Assembly (NCBI RefSeq): GCF_019929345.1
Contig: NZ_JAHZPJ010000004.1
Span: forward strand, 62,001-126,000
DNA length: 64,000 nt
Origin: Streptococcus oralis
GTDB lineage: Bacteria; Bacillota; Bacilli; Lactobacillales; Streptococcaceae
Direction: 5' to 3'
Positions within the stretch are counted from its first letter, which is position 1. Every line of letters starts with the position of its first letter. Position numbers and translations under genes: made by a program. The notes under the pieces were generated by a model. The model was not told the origin of the DNA and did no database searches. It saw nothing but the letters and a program-made list of their open reading frames with translations. This document shows positions 38,318 through 47,770 of the stretch, in pieces.

Positions 38318-39004
38318 TTAAGCTTTTTCTTTCCCTTTTTTTCTCCAAGAAGCAAAAAGCATACTGATGTAAAAGATGCTCATCATCAGGGGAACACCTA
38401 AAATTGTCTTCTCCTGATAGTAAATCGTCAAATAAGCTGAAAAAACAACTCCGAAGACAAAACTGCTAAGCAAGCTAACAAAAATCAAGGCTTCACGCAG
38501 GAAGGGCGTATGTTTAGTCCGAAAATAATCTCCAAAAGCCAACATGGTACGTTTGATATTCCCTGTCATAAAAGCATTATTATAGGCAATACCTGACACT
38601 TCTCCAAAAGCAGTTGTCACCAGTCCCATACAGAAGGCCAATGGCGGCACGAGATAGATATTGTCAACCGTTTGCGGCACAAATCCTATAATTAGGGACA
38701 GGGCTGCAAGTGGAATCAAGGACAAAATCGGCTTTTTAACAATTCGAAGTTTTTCCTTATACAATGTCAGAAAAAAGACACCCATCATAAAGAAAAGCAA
38801 GGTCATTACTTTAGCACTTGCATCCGATACATTTTGTTGAATGAGTCCTACAGAAAGAAAGACGACATTCCCAGTTTGTCCAGCCACAAGGGTGTTTCCT
38901 CGCACGATAAAAGTATAGGCATCGACATATCCTGCACAAAAAGTCAAAAAAAGCGCTAGTCTCTTAGACTGACGTGATATTTTTCTTATTGGTAATAATC
39001 TCAT
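38318..39004 (-). CDS. DUF1275 (YoaK-like) membrane protein
   Basis: Integral membrane protein of 228 residues with about six hydrophobic segments. Family motifs are FCAGYVDAYTFIVRG (start of first helix), AGQTGNVVFLSVGL and YNNAFMTGNIKRT. DUF1275 proteins are uncharacterised putative transporters. Divergently transcribed from the oxidoreductase gene. Confidence 0.9.
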   Translation of the reverse strand: MRLLPIRKISRQSKRLALFLTFCAGYVDAYTFIVRGNTLVAGQTGNVVFLSVGLIQQNVSDASAKVMTLLFFMMGVFFLTLYKEKLRIVKKPILSLIPLAALSLIIGFVPQTVDNIYLVPPLAFCMGLVTTAFGEVSGIAYNNAFMTGNIKRTMLAFGDYFRTKHTPFLREALIFVSLLSSFVFGVVFSAYLTIYYQEKTILGVPLMMSIFYISMLFASWRKKGKEKA

Positions 39005-39095
39005 TTTCTCCCCCTTCTCATTTCATCTACTTATCTAAATATTGTACCACTTTCTCCAAGAAATACGTAGTCCATTTGAAAATTTTTACCATCTG

Positions 39096-39125
39096 TTGGA
39101 TAGTCCTTCTTTTCTATGTTATAAT
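39096..39125 (+). promoter_or_regulatory. Promoter of the oxidoreductase-helicase unit
   Basis: TTGGAT (39096-39101), 18-bp spacer, TATAAT (39120-39125), 34 bp upstream of the ATG. Confidence 0.6.
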
Positions 39126-39159
39126 GAAGGAAGGAATTGAAGTCGGAAAAGGAGTATTT

Positions 39160-40137
39160 ATGTTTAGATTAGGTGTCATCGGAACAGGTGCTATCAGCCA
39201 CCATTTCATAGAAGCAGCCCATGCTAGTGGAGAATACCAACTGGTTGCAGTCTATTCTAGAAAACTAGAAACTGCCGCAACCTTTGCTTCTCGCTATCAG
39301 AATATCCAACTCTTTGATCAATTAGAAGACTTCTTTAAGTCTTCCTTTGATGTAGTCTATATCGCCAGTCCAAACTCCTTGCATTTTGTTCAAGCCAAGG
39401 CTGCCTTGTCTTTTGGTAAGCACGTCATTCTTGAAAAGCCAGCTGTCACTCAGCCAAAAGAATGGCTGGATTTGAGACAGACAGCTGAGAAAAATTACTG
39501 TTTTATCTTTGAAGCTGCTCGTAATTACCACGAGGAAGCTTTTACTACTATCAAAAACTTTTTAGCAGACAAGCAAGTGTTGGGAGCTGATTTCAACTAT
39601 GCCAAGTATTCTTCCAAGATGCCGGACTTGTTGGCTGGGCAGACGCCAAATGTTTTTTCAGACCGTTTTGCTGGTGGTGCCCTTATGGATTTGGGGATTT
39701 ATCCTCTCTACGCTGCTGTTCGCCTCTTTGGAAAGGCTCAAGACGCGACTTATCAGGCTCAACAGCTTGACAATAGCATTGACCTAAATGGAGACGGTAT
39801 CCTCTTCTACCCTAACTTTCAAGTTCACATCAAGACTGGGAAAAACATCACTTCCAATCTTCCTTGTGAGATTTACACAGCAGATGGAACCTTGACCCTC
39901 AACACGATTGAACATGTCCTCTCAGCTATTTTTACCGATCACCAAGGAAATCAAGTCCAGCTCCCTATCCAACAGGTTCCCCATACAATGACTGAGGAAG
40001 TTGCTGCATTTGCACACATGATCCATCAACCTGATCTGAATCTCTACCAAACTTGGCTGGATGATGCAAGTTCTATTCATGAGCTACTCTATACCATGCG
40101 CCAGACTGCTGGCATTAGATTTGAGGCAGAAAAATGA
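39160..40137 (+). CDS. Gfo/Idh/MocA-family oxidoreductase
   Basis: NAD(P)-dependent sugar-type dehydrogenase, 325 residues. Rossmann motif GVIGTGAISHHFI, the family motif EKPAVTQPKEW, and a C-terminal alpha/beta domain with GGALMDLGIYPLY. Substrate unknown. The frame is open further upstream, but AAAAGGAG sits 6 bp before ATG 39160 and the promoter lies between, so the shorter form is chosen. Its stop overlaps the helicase start (ATGA). Confidence 0.92.
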   Translation: MFRLGVIGTGAISHHFIEAAHASGEYQLVAVYSRKLETAATFASRYQNIQLFDQLEDFFKSSFDVVYIASPNSLHFVQAKAALSFGKHVILEKPAVTQPKEWLDLRQTAEKNYCFIFEAARNYHEEAFTTIKNFLADKQVLGADFNYAKYSSKMPDLLAGQTPNVFSDRFAGGALMDLGIYPLYAAVRLFGKAQDATYQAQQLDNSIDLNGDGILFYPNFQVHIKTGKNITSNLPCEIYTADGTLTLNTIEHVLSAIFTDHQGNQVQLPIQQVPHTMTEEVAAFAHMIHQPDLNLYQTWLDDASSIHELLYTMRQTAGIRFEAEK

Positions 40138-41216
40138 AAACCAAACTACCCACTGAATGGCAAGAATTGAGCGACCAACTCGGTTTCCAAGAATTTACCC
40201 CCATTCAAACTCAACTATTTGAGCCCATTCTTGCAGGAGAAAACCTCCTGGGAGTAAGCCCAACAGGAACTGGTAAGACCCTCGCTTACTTACTCCCAAG
40301 TCTACTTAGACTGAAAAAGAAAAAAGCCCAACAGCTCTTGATCCTAGCACCAAATACAGAACTGGCTGGGCAGATTTTTGACGTATGTAAAACGTGGGCT
40401 GAAGCTATCGGCTTGACTGCTCAGCTCTTCTTATCAGGTTCAAGTCAGAAACGCCAGATTGAACGCCTTAAAAAAGGACCAGAAATTCTGATTGGAACTC
40501 CTGGCCGTATCTTTGAGTTGATTAAATTGAAAAAGATCAAGATGATGAATGTGGAAACCATCATTCTGGATGAATTTGACCAATTGCTCGATGATTCTCA
40601 GATTCACTTTGTCGAAAAAATCACTCACTATGCACCTCGTGACCACCAACTCATCTACATGAGTGCGACGACCAAGTTTGACCAAGAAAAGATTGCGCCA
40701 AACACGCGCACCATTGATCTCTCTGATCAAAAACTGGACAACATTCAACATTTCTACATGCAAGTAGACCAACGTCACCGAGTAGATACGCTACGAAAAC
40801 TGGCTCATGTAGAGGATTTCCGCGGACTAGTTTTCTTTAATAGCCTATCAGATCTTGGAAGTGCAGAGGAAAAACTACAGTATCGGGATGTCTTGGCTGT
40901 CTCCCTCGCTAGCGATGTCAATGTTAAATTTCGAAAAGTCATCTTAGAAAAGTTTAAGGACAAGCAGCTAACCCTGCTCCTTGCAACTGACCTTCTGGCT
41001 CGTGGAATTGATATCGATAGTCTAGAATGTGTCTTAAACTTTGATGTTCCTAGAGATATGGAAACCTACACTCACCGCGCTGGCCGTACAGGTCGCATGG
41101 GTAAAGAGGGCTATGTTATCACTCTCGTAACCCATCCTGAAGAACTTAAAAAACTCAAGAAGTTTACAAGTGTACGTGAAATTGTCCTAAAAAATCAAGA
41201 ACTCTATATCAAATAA
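40134..41216 (+). CDS. DEAD-box RNA helicase
   Basis: ATP-dependent RNA helicase core of 360 residues without a C-terminal extension. Q-motif GFQEFTPIQTQ, Walker A SPTGTGKT, motif Ia, a variant motif II ILDEFD (DEFD in place of DEAD), SAT, and motif VI HRAGRTGRMG. Translationally coupled to the oxidoreductase. Confidence 0.94.
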   Translation: MKTKLPTEWQELSDQLGFQEFTPIQTQLFEPILAGENLLGVSPTGTGKTLAYLLPSLLRLKKKKAQQLLILAPNTELAGQIFDVCKTWAEAIGLTAQLFLSGSSQKRQIERLKKGPEILIGTPGRIFELIKLKKIKMMNVETIILDEFDQLLDDSQIHFVEKITHYAPRDHQLIYMSATTKFDQEKIAPNTRTIDLSDQKLDNIQHFYMQVDQRHRVDTLRKLAHVEDFRGLVFFNSLSDLGSAEEKLQYRDVLAVSLASDVNVKFRKVILEKFKDKQLTLLLATDLLARGIDIDSLECVLNFDVPRDMETYTHRAGRTGRMGKEGYVITLVTHPEELKKLKKFTSVREIVLKNQELYIK

Positions 41217-41240
41217 GGTTGGCATTTGCCAACCTTTTCT
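41215..41240. terminator. Bidirectional terminator between the helicase and DUF1934 genes
   Basis: AAGGTTGGC / GCCAACCTT perfect arms, 4-nt loop, T runs on both strands; it overlaps the stops of both convergent genes. Confidence 0.85.
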
Positions 41241-41617
41241 TATCCCCAAGTAATTTCTAATTGATAGCTGGCAAAGGGTTGTCCCTCTTGGTTTTGCAGT
41301 TGATAGGCGAGCTCGATCTTTTGCCCATCCACTTGATAACGACTCGTTTGGATGATAAACTCCTGCATGCCCATTGGAGTCGGAATGTAGGCTAAACTAT
41401 CACTATCCTTGAGAAAACGCATGATGGTTTTGGGACTCGAGAAACGGGTCATCACCAGTTCTTGACCATGAAACTTGAGAACCACTTTTTCCTTTTCCTC
41501 ATTGTAGAAAAGCAGATAGCTATAATCGCCCTTTTCACGCACTTCAACATCATAGAGTTGGTCTATGACTTCCAACTGCTCATCAAACTGAATCCTATTT
41601 CGCATCCGAATCTTCAC
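41240..41617 (-). CDS. DUF1934 (YwiB-like) beta-barrel protein
   Basis: Protein of 125 residues with alternating beta-strands: KIRMRNRIQFDEQLEVIDQL, SYLLFYNEE, a TPMGMQEFIIQT segment typical of the family, and the closing SYQLEITWG. Function unknown. Convergent with the helicase gene; its 5' side faces the HD-hydrolase promoter. Confidence 0.85.
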   Translation of the reverse strand: MKIRMRNRIQFDEQLEVIDQLYDVEVREKGDYSYLLFYNEEKEKVVLKFHGQELVMTRFSSPKTIMRFLKDSDSLAYIPTPMGMQEFIIQTSRYQVDGQKIELAYQLQNQEGQPFASYQLEITWG

Positions 41618-41676
41618 ATCAAGTCCTCTTTCTTCTCTCTTGTCCTACTATTTTACCAAAAACTCTTGCTTTTTGC

Positions 41677-41682
41677 TATAAT
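41677..41682 (+). promoter_or_regulatory. -10 element placing the start site at the HD-hydrolase ATG
   Basis: TATAAT ends 6 nt before the ATG at 41689; a weak TTTACC/TTACCA lies 18-19 bp upstream. No Shine-Dalgarno is visible between the -10 and the ATG. Confidence 0.6.
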
Positions 41683-41688
41683 GGTCAT

Positions 41689-42996
41689 ATGAACGAAAAA
41701 GTATTCCGTGACCCAGTTCACAACTATATCCATGTAAACAATCAGGTCATCTATGACTTGATCAATACAAAAGAATTTCAACGTCTGCGTCGTATCAAAC
41801 AGCTAGGGACTTCCAGCTATACCTTCCATGGTGGCGAGCACAGTCGCTTTTCCCACTGTTTGGGGGTCTATGAGATTGCACGACGCATCACAGAGATTTT
41901 TGAAGAAAAATATCCTCAGGAATGGGACCCTGCTGAATCACTCCTCACCATGACCGCTGCGCTCCTTCATGACCTCGGGCATGGTGCCTACTCCCATACT
42001 TTTGAACATCTCTTTGATACAGATCATGAGGTCATTACTCAGGAAATCATCCAAAGTCCTGAGACAGAGATTCACCAAGTCCTGCTACAAGTAGCGCCAG
42101 ATTTCCCCAAAAAGGTAGCCAGTGTTATCGACCATACCTATCCTAACAAGCAGGTCGTGCAGCTCATTTCTAGTCAGATTGACGCAGACCGCATGGACTA
42201 TCTCTTGCGCGACTCCTATTTTACAGGAGCATCTTATGGGGAATTTGACCTGACACGGATCCTCCGAGTCATTCGTCCTATCGAAAATGGGATCGCCTTT
42301 CAGCGCAATGGCATGCATGCCATCGAAGACTATGTTCTCAGTCGCTACCAGATGTATATGCAGGTTTATTTCCACCCAGCAACACGGGCCATGGAGGTTC
42401 TCCTACAGAATCTTCTCAAACGCGCCAAGGAACTCTATCCTGAGGATAAGGATTTCTTTGCACGAACTTCTCCACATCTTCTTCCTTTCTTTGAAAAAAA
42501 TGTGACCTTGTCTGACTATCTAGCTCTGGATGATGGCGTGATGAATACCTACTTCCAGCTCTGGATGACCAGTCCTGACAAGATTCTCGCAGATTTGTCG
42601 CAACGTTTTGTCAACCGCAAGGTCTTTAAATCCATTACTTTTTCTCAAGAAGATCAAGATCAACTCGCAACCATGAGACAACTGGTTGAGGACATCGGCT
42701 TTGATCCCGACTACTACACTGCCATTCATAAGAACTTTGACCTCCCTTATGATATCTATCGTCCCGAATCTGAAAATCCACGGACACAGATTGAGATTCT
42801 ACAGAAAAATGGTGAACTAGCTGAACTCTCTAGCCTGTCTCCTATCGTCCAATCCCTTGCTGGCAGCCGCCATGGGGACAATCGTTTTTATTTCCCGAAA
42901 GAAATGTTGGACCAAAACAGTATCTTCGCAAGCATTACCCAGCAATTTTTACACTTGATTGAGAACGATCATTTTACCCCAAATAAGAACGAATAG
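41689..42996 (+). CDS. HD-domain (SAMHD1/dGTPase-like) phosphohydrolase
   Basis: Metal-dependent HD hydrolase of 435 residues. Signatures are FRDPVHNYIHV, FQRLRRIKQLG, FSHCLGVYEIARR, the HD pair in LLHDLGHGAYSHTFEH, and a later Asp in SQIDADRMDYLLRDS. The family hydrolyses dNTPs or related phosphoesters. The message is probably leaderless. The Cof-type phosphatase gene starts 9 bp after its stop. Confidence 0.92.
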   Translation: MNEKVFRDPVHNYIHVNNQVIYDLINTKEFQRLRRIKQLGTSSYTFHGGEHSRFSHCLGVYEIARRITEIFEEKYPQEWDPAESLLTMTAALLHDLGHGAYSHTFEHLFDTDHEVITQEIIQSPETEIHQVLLQVAPDFPKKVASVIDHTYPNKQVVQLISSQIDADRMDYLLRDSYFTGASYGEFDLTRILRVIRPIENGIAFQRNGMHAIEDYVLSRYQMYMQVYFHPATRAMEVLLQNLLKRAKELYPEDKDFFARTSPHLLPFFEKNVTLSDYLALDDGVMNTYFQLWMTSPDKILADLSQRFVNRKVFKSITFSQEDQDQLATMRQLVEDIGFDPDYYTAIHKNFDLPYDIYRPESENPRTQIEILQKNGELAELSSLSPIVQSLAGSRHGDNRFYFPKEMLDQNSIFASITQQFLHLIENDHFTPNKNE

Positions 42997-43005
42997 AGGA
43001 AATAT

Positions 43006-43812
43006 ATGAGTATTAAACTAATCGCCGTCGATATCGATGGTACCCTAGTTAACAGTAAAAAGGAAATCACTCCGGAAGTCTTTTCTGCCATCCAAGATGC
43101 CAAACAAGCTGGCGTTAAGGTCGTCATTGCAACGGGTCGTCCTATCGCAGGCGTTGCCAAACTTCTGGACGACTTGCAGTTAAGAGACCAAGGTGACTAT
43201 GTGGTAACCTTCAACGGTGCCCTTGTCCAAGAGACTGCTACTGGTCATGAGATTATCAGCGAATCCTTGACCTATGAGGATTATCTGGATATGGAATTTC
43301 TCAGTCGCAAGCTCGGTGTCCACATGCACGCTATTACCAAGGACGGTATCTATACTGCCAATCGCAATATCGGAAAATACACGGTGCATGAATCAACCCT
43401 CGTCAACATGCCCATTTTCTACCGTACTCCTGAAGAAATGGCTGGCAAGGAAATTGTCAAATGTATGTTTATCGATGAACCAGAAATTCTCGATGCTGCG
43501 ATTGAAAAAATCCCAGCAGAATTTTACGAACGCTACTCTATCAATAAATCTGCTCCTTTCTACCTTGAACTCCTTAAAAAGAATGTAGACAAGGGTTCAG
43601 CCATCACTCACTTAGCTGAAAAACTCGGATTGACCAAAGATGAAACCATGGCTATCGGGGACGAAGAAAATGACCGTGCCATGCTGGAAGTCGTTGGTAA
43701 CCCCGTTGTTATGGAAAATGGAAATCCAGAACTCAAAAAAATCGCCAAATACATCACCAAGTCTAATGACGAATCCGGCGTTGCCCATGCTATCCGTACG
43801 TGGGTACTGTAA
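43006..43812 (+). CDS. Cof-type HAD phosphatase (YidA-like)
   Basis: HAD phosphatase of 268 residues with type IIB cap. Motif I is AVDIDGTLVNS, motif II ATGRP, motif III Lys in ELLKKNVDKG, motif IV AIGDEENDRAML. Acts on sugar phosphates or flavin/pyridoxal phosphates; substrate not predictable. Cotranscribed with the HD hydrolase. Last clear core gene before the accessory region. Confidence 0.94.
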   Translation: MSIKLIAVDIDGTLVNSKKEITPEVFSAIQDAKQAGVKVVIATGRPIAGVAKLLDDLQLRDQGDYVVTFNGALVQETATGHEIISESLTYEDYLDMEFLSRKLGVHMHAITKDGIYTANRNIGKYTVHESTLVNMPIFYRTPEEMAGKEIVKCMFIDEPEILDAAIEKIPAEFYERYSINKSAPFYLELLKKNVDKGSAITHLAEKLGLTKDETMAIGDEENDRAMLEVVGNPVVMENGNPELKKIAKYITKSNDESGVAHAIRTWVL

Positions 43813-43828
43813 AAAGGTAAGAATAGAC

Positions 43829-43854
43829 GAAAACCGCTCAGCAGAGCGGTTTTT
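43829..43854 (+). terminator. Terminator after the Cof-type phosphatase
   Basis: AAAACCGCTC / GAGCGGTTTT, AGCA loop, T5; 18 bp beyond the stop. Confidence 0.9.
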
Positions 43855-44024
43855 AGTATGAACATATCACAATGAGGGTAAATCAATAAATTAAATTGCA
43901 GTTTTACAGTTACTTAAATCTTGAGAGTGCAAAAATAGGTATTGCTTCCTTAATTGTGGTACTGAATTATAATAAATCACCCTCTTTATTTCCATATTTT
44001 ATCTCTTTATAATCTCTTTTAATT

Positions 44025-45794
44025 TTACGATAATTTCATATACAAAGTATAAATAGGAAAGTCTTTATATCTTTCTTTTGTCTCGTTATCCAGTTTATTC
44101 CAAAACAAATCAGCTTGCGGTTTCGATTTTAATAACACTGATGAACCGAAACAAAGTTCATAGTTATCATTACTATTTACTAAAATATTGCTTAGAATCT
44201 CCATTTCTTTGCTGTTTAATTTACGAACTCTAGATTTTATTTGAAGGTCATTTATTATAGCTATCTCACTATTTTGGGAGTATTTTAAGTTCCAATTAGA
44301 AAGACATTGTGCCCAATTAAGCAATAACTCTCTTCTAGAAACATCTTCTGCCATGTCAGCAGCAATAACTATTTTTATAATAGTGTTATTAGCATCTTCA
44401 AATTTCAAGTCATTATCAACTAATCTTTGATATGAGGCAATAACCGAATCAAAATTACAATTATCTATTTTTAGCCAATCGTTAGGTTCAAAAACTTCAA
44501 AAATTGAAATATCTGAAGAATCTTTACCCTCACCTCTCCTACACCAGGGAATTTCAGTAAAGATATCAATCATAGTTCCGTTCTTATCTATTGTAAAATT
44601 ATATAAGGCAATAATATGGATATTAGCAATTCTTAGATGAAGTAATTTAGATTCATTATAATCTAAGGCAACCTTCTTCTTTAGAACAAGACCTGAATTA
44701 AGGATATTTAGATTTTTTTGAGATTGTTTATCAAAGTAGTTTAGATCAAGATCCTTTTGTACACCCATATTTTCCAAGAAGTTAGAAATCTGTCTCAAAT
44801 CCTTTATATCGCTATCTAAATTCCGTGAAGTAATATCCGATATTGACTGATTATCTAGTTCTATTTTATTTCCATTGAGATTGAAATATCCTACTCTTCC
44901 TATCTCTTGAAGTACCTCCGTACACTCCATGGCTTTTGAGAGCATATTAGACCTTGTATAATTAAATTTAAATATTTTTTTATTTACATCAAAGGACATT
45001 TTAAAGCATTCACCAAAATGTAGTTGTACACTCCCATCAGGGAATCGATGTCTTTTTACATCTTGAAAAGTAAAATCTCCAATTGTAATAATTAAATCAG
45101 TTTCCTCGTAAGTTTCGACAACCTTTATTGTATTTTCAAGTGGTATTTCAATACCAGTTAAAGGATCTTTATAATAAATGAAGAGATCGTGTTCTTTCTG
45201 ATAGTTAAATATCTCTCCTTTTCCTTGTCCATAAAAATAGAATTTAAGATTATTATCGTCAGAGATATCTTCAACTGAGATACCATCAGTATTTATGAAG
45301 CTATACTGTCTCTGACTATTATTTATAAAAACCACTAACATTGGATACATCTTTTTTTCATCTAGTTTAAATATCTGTATGGACAGTTTCTTACTATTTG
45401 TAGATTTATTTTTTAATTTACTTTTTTTGAGCAAATCTTTTATAGAAAAAGGAGGCAATGATTTATAATAGATTTCTCGTAAGTCATTATTCTCACTCAA
45501 CCAAACTACAAATAAAACTACGCCGCCATTTGATTTATATAATTCTAAATCTCTAGCATCTAATGGAAAGGATTTTAACACATCTTTTTTCTGTCTAGTG
45601 GTTTTAATCTGAACAGGTACTTTACCTAATATTTCGTCTTTCTTCTCACTCGATGATTTAAGAACATGAATTTCTCCATCCCACACTGGAGTTTTATCAT
45701 TTCTATCAAAATAAGATTGAAGTAACTCATGCTTATCTATAAATGTCGACAGATATGAAACACCTAATGTCTCAATTTTTTTATTATTTGCCAA
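44025..45794 (-). CDS. Orphan DUF4365-type protein with PD-(D/E)XK nuclease-like N-terminus
   Basis: Protein of 589 residues, very AT-rich. The N-terminal ~110 residues match DUF4365: VWDGEIHVL (Asp39, Glu41) and KVPVQIKTTR (Gln62-x-Lys64), the restriction-endonuclease-like D-x-E ... Q-x-K active site, followed by VVLFVVWL. The remaining ~480 residues (beta-rich, then helical, with PDGSVQLHFGE and WCRRGEGKD) are unrecognised and may sense a ligand or bind a target. Related N-domains occur in anti-phage proteins, so a defence role is possible but unproven. It stands alone between the Cof-type gene terminator and an att-like repeat. Confidence 0.65.
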   Translation of the reverse strand: MANNKKIETLGVSYLSTFIDKHELLQSYFDRNDKTPVWDGEIHVLKSSSEKKDEILGKVPVQIKTTRQKKDVLKSFPLDARDLELYKSNGGVVLFVVWLSENNDLREIYYKSLPPFSIKDLLKKSKLKNKSTNSKKLSIQIFKLDEKKMYPMLVVFINNSQRQYSFINTDGISVEDISDDNNLKFYFYGQGKGEIFNYQKEHDLFIYYKDPLTGIEIPLENTIKVVETYEETDLIITIGDFTFQDVKRHRFPDGSVQLHFGECFKMSFDVNKKIFKFNYTRSNMLSKAMECTEVLQEIGRVGYFNLNGNKIELDNQSISDITSRNLDSDIKDLRQISNFLENMGVQKDLDLNYFDKQSQKNLNILNSGLVLKKKVALDYNESKLLHLRIANIHIIALYNFTIDKNGTMIDIFTEIPWCRRGEGKDSSDISIFEVFEPNDWLKIDNCNFDSVIASYQRLVDNDLKFEDANNTIIKIVIAADMAEDVSRRELLLNWAQCLSNWNLKYSQNSEIAIINDLQIKSRVRKLNSKEMEILSNILVNSNDNYELCFGSSVLLKSKPQADLFWNKLDNETKERYKDFPIYTLYMKLS

Positions 45795-45935
45795 ATCCGC
45801 ACCTCGAAAAATAGCTCTATATACTTTATATTATAACATTAACAAAGAAAAACTTATATACTATAATTACAACTATTTAACTTAAACTGAATATTATAAA
45901 CTTAAAAAATACTGTTCATTAATAATTACAAAATA

Positions 45936-46107
45936 AATAGACCAGTTTCCTGATCTACTTTATTCTATATTCATTGACTTTTGGTCACACTTTGGTCAAA
46001 AATTCCAAAAATACTAACTTATTTAAAAAAACTAACTTGTGATGATTGCCTATAAACAAACACTTTGAATTTTCTTTTTTTTCTTTACATTTCTAAAAAT
46101 GCCCCCT
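45936..46107. repeat. Left copy of tRNA-Arg-associated repeat (att-like)
   Basis: Diverged direct copy of 59780-59973. Shared stretches include TAACTTGTGATGATTGCCT, GATCTACTTTA, tandem TTTGGTCA motifs and the final AAAATGCCCCCT. That end equals the last 8 bases of the tRNA-Arg gene plus flank. It looks like a residual attachment region of an element integrated at the tRNA. Confidence 0.75.
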
Positions 46108-46265
46108 ATGGATATTATGGAGCCTATTTTGTTGTAGAAAAAAGTCCCATATCATCTATAATGAAAAGCGACTAAACAACTCATTAGAAACTAAATGGAG
46201 GCTAAACAGAACTTATTTTAGAACACTCCATCTTTTCCACTAGGATTTTCAAGAATTAAACAATA
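46108..46265. mobile_element. Possible decayed insertion-sequence remnant
   Basis: Non-coding stretch directly after the att-like copy. The segment GTCCCATATCATCTATAATG with GAAAAGCGACTAAACAACTC reminds me of the upstream end of streptococcal ISL3-family (IS1167-type) elements, but no transposase codons remain. Recalled by eye, so tentative. Confidence 0.25.
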
Positions 46266-47267
46266 CTAGAAACTCTGTCTCCTAACAAATTTAGGAGAAA
46301 CTTCAACAGATGTGACACTTTCCCCTTTAATAATTGCTAAAACACCTTCTATCATTTTTTGGGCTAACATAGCATAATTAGGAGAAATAGTAGACAGAGC
46401 TGGAGTATAATATTGCGAAATAGGAATATTATCGAATCCAATTATTGAAATATCATCAGGAATGGTAATCCCCTTCTCATAGCACGCACGAATCAGCCCT
46501 TGAACCTTCTCATCCCCTGAAACAAATATCATATCCGGATGATTTTGATTAGATAAATTATTTATAGCATATGAATAAACTGAATCAATTGTAGTTAAAC
46601 CATAAATAACTTGCAAATCCATTAAATAATTTTTATCAGTCAGAAAAGTACGAATACCTTTTTCACGATCCTTATTAACAAGAGATTCCCCTCCCATAAG
46701 TAACAACATACTTTTAATATTCTCTTTTGTTACTAATTCCATCATATCATAAGTTGCTTGAAAATTGTTATTAGATACATAAACAACATCAGGTGTTCGA
46801 GATTCTCCAAAAACTATAAAAGGCATATTATTCTTCTGTAAATAATTAATCCGAATATCGTCTTTACTTTCATAAAATACTATTACTCCATCTATTAAGC
46901 TTCCTGTACTTGAAATTATTGAATTCCTAATCGTATCTTCTTCACCAAAGTATTCAACAATAGCGTTTACACCAAACTCTTTACAAGTTTGTAGAACTCT
47001 ATCTAGTAAAGTTTGAAACCAAATCAAGGGAAAAGAATCAATCTTTTTAACGGAAATCAAAATGTTTGTAGTTTCTTTCTTAGTCAAATTTTTTGCATAT
47101 GCATTTGGAACATACGACAACTCATCAATGACTTTTTGAATAGCTCGATAAGTTTCTTCTTTTACCTTTTCACCACCGTTAATAACACGTGAAACAGTTT
47201 TTGGAGAAAAACCTGATAAATGCGCAATATCATAAATAGTTACCTTTTTATCGTTTAAATTTTTCAC
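46266..47267 (-). CDS. LacI-family transcriptional regulator of the pfbA/galactose locus
   Basis: Repressor-type regulator of 333 residues. N-terminal helix-turn-helix and hinge VTIYDIAHLSGFSPKTVSRVINGG ... SYVPNAYAKNLT, then a periplasmic-binding-like effector domain (IWIPI-type folds; FVSGDEKVQGLIRA, IIGFDNIPISQYYTPALSTI). The family binds CG-centred palindromes. Two copies of TGACANCGNTGTCA stand at the promoters of the neighbouring units (53180 and 59551), the obvious candidates. The effector is probably the imported sugar or sugar phosphate. It is transcribed from its own promoter at the downstream end of the locus. Confidence 0.92.
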   Translation of the reverse strand: MKNLNDKKVTIYDIAHLSGFSPKTVSRVINGGEKVKEETYRAIQKVIDELSYVPNAYAKNLTKKETTNILISVKKIDSFPLIWFQTLLDRVLQTCKEFGVNAIVEYFGEEDTIRNSIISSTGSLIDGVIVFYESKDDIRINYLQKNNMPFIVFGESRTPDVVYVSNNNFQATYDMMELVTKENIKSMLLLMGGESLVNKDREKGIRTFLTDKNYLMDLQVIYGLTTIDSVYSYAINNLSNQNHPDMIFVSGDEKVQGLIRACYEKGITIPDDISIIGFDNIPISQYYTPALSTISPNYAMLAQKMIEGVLAIIKGESVTSVEVSPKFVRRQSF

Positions 47268-47299
47268 TTTAGTCCTCCATTTATGATTTATCTAATTTT

Positions 47300-47327
47300 A
47301 TTATACAATATTTACTTTTTTTAACAA
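47300..47327 (-). promoter_or_regulatory. Promoter of the LacI-type regulator
   Basis: Minus-strand TTGTTA (47322-47327), 16-bp spacer, TATAAT (47300-47305), 33 bp upstream of the ATG. Confidence 0.65.
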
Positions 47328-47396
47328 GAGAATTTAGTAAAATATTTTAATGTATCTTAACAAAAACTTTAATTTCAAAATTTTCTATTTTATACT

Positions 47397-47759
47397 CTAT
47401 TCTTCCGATTCAAAAAAATAACATTGACAATTAAAATCTTTATTCTTTACAATTTTTTCTACTTCACAACTGATAAACTTGTATGAAAATAACTTACCAC
47501 GAAAATATAAAAAATCATTTTCGGTAAAATCCATTGAAACTATAAAAGTATCTAATAACATTTGGACATAGCAGTCTAAGATCGGAATAATCTTTTCCTT
47601 AACAATAACTTTTGCTAATATATCATCAGCTGGTAAAGAAGACGAAAATACAATTTCACAAATATCATAAAAAGAATGAAATCTATATACTTGCACTAAA
47701 GAATTATATTCAAAATACGTTATTCTTCCACAGTCAAAATTAATATTATATACCTTCAT
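47397..47759 (-). CDS. Uncharacterised 120-residue protein
   Basis: Not recognised. Starts MKVYNINFDCGRITYFEYNS; rich in aromatic residues and Cys; no signal peptide or membrane span. From memory pneumococcus carries a hypothetical gene at the same place between the regulator and mgtC. It has its own consensus-like promoter with a very short leader and lies between a terminator and the LacI gene. Confidence 0.65.
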   Translation of the reverse strand: MKVYNINFDCGRITYFEYNSLVQVYRFHSFYDICEIVFSSSLPADDILAKVIVKEKIIPILDCYVQMLLDTFIVSMDFTENDFLYFRGKLFSYKFISCEVEKIVKNKDFNCQCYFFESEE

Positions 47760-47770
47760 TTATGTTTATC

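Noticed and set aside
38974..39159. Longer N-terminus for the oxidoreductase (open frame from 38974)
   Set aside because: The promoter and AAAAGGAG lie within this extension and the Rossmann fold begins right at the later ATG.
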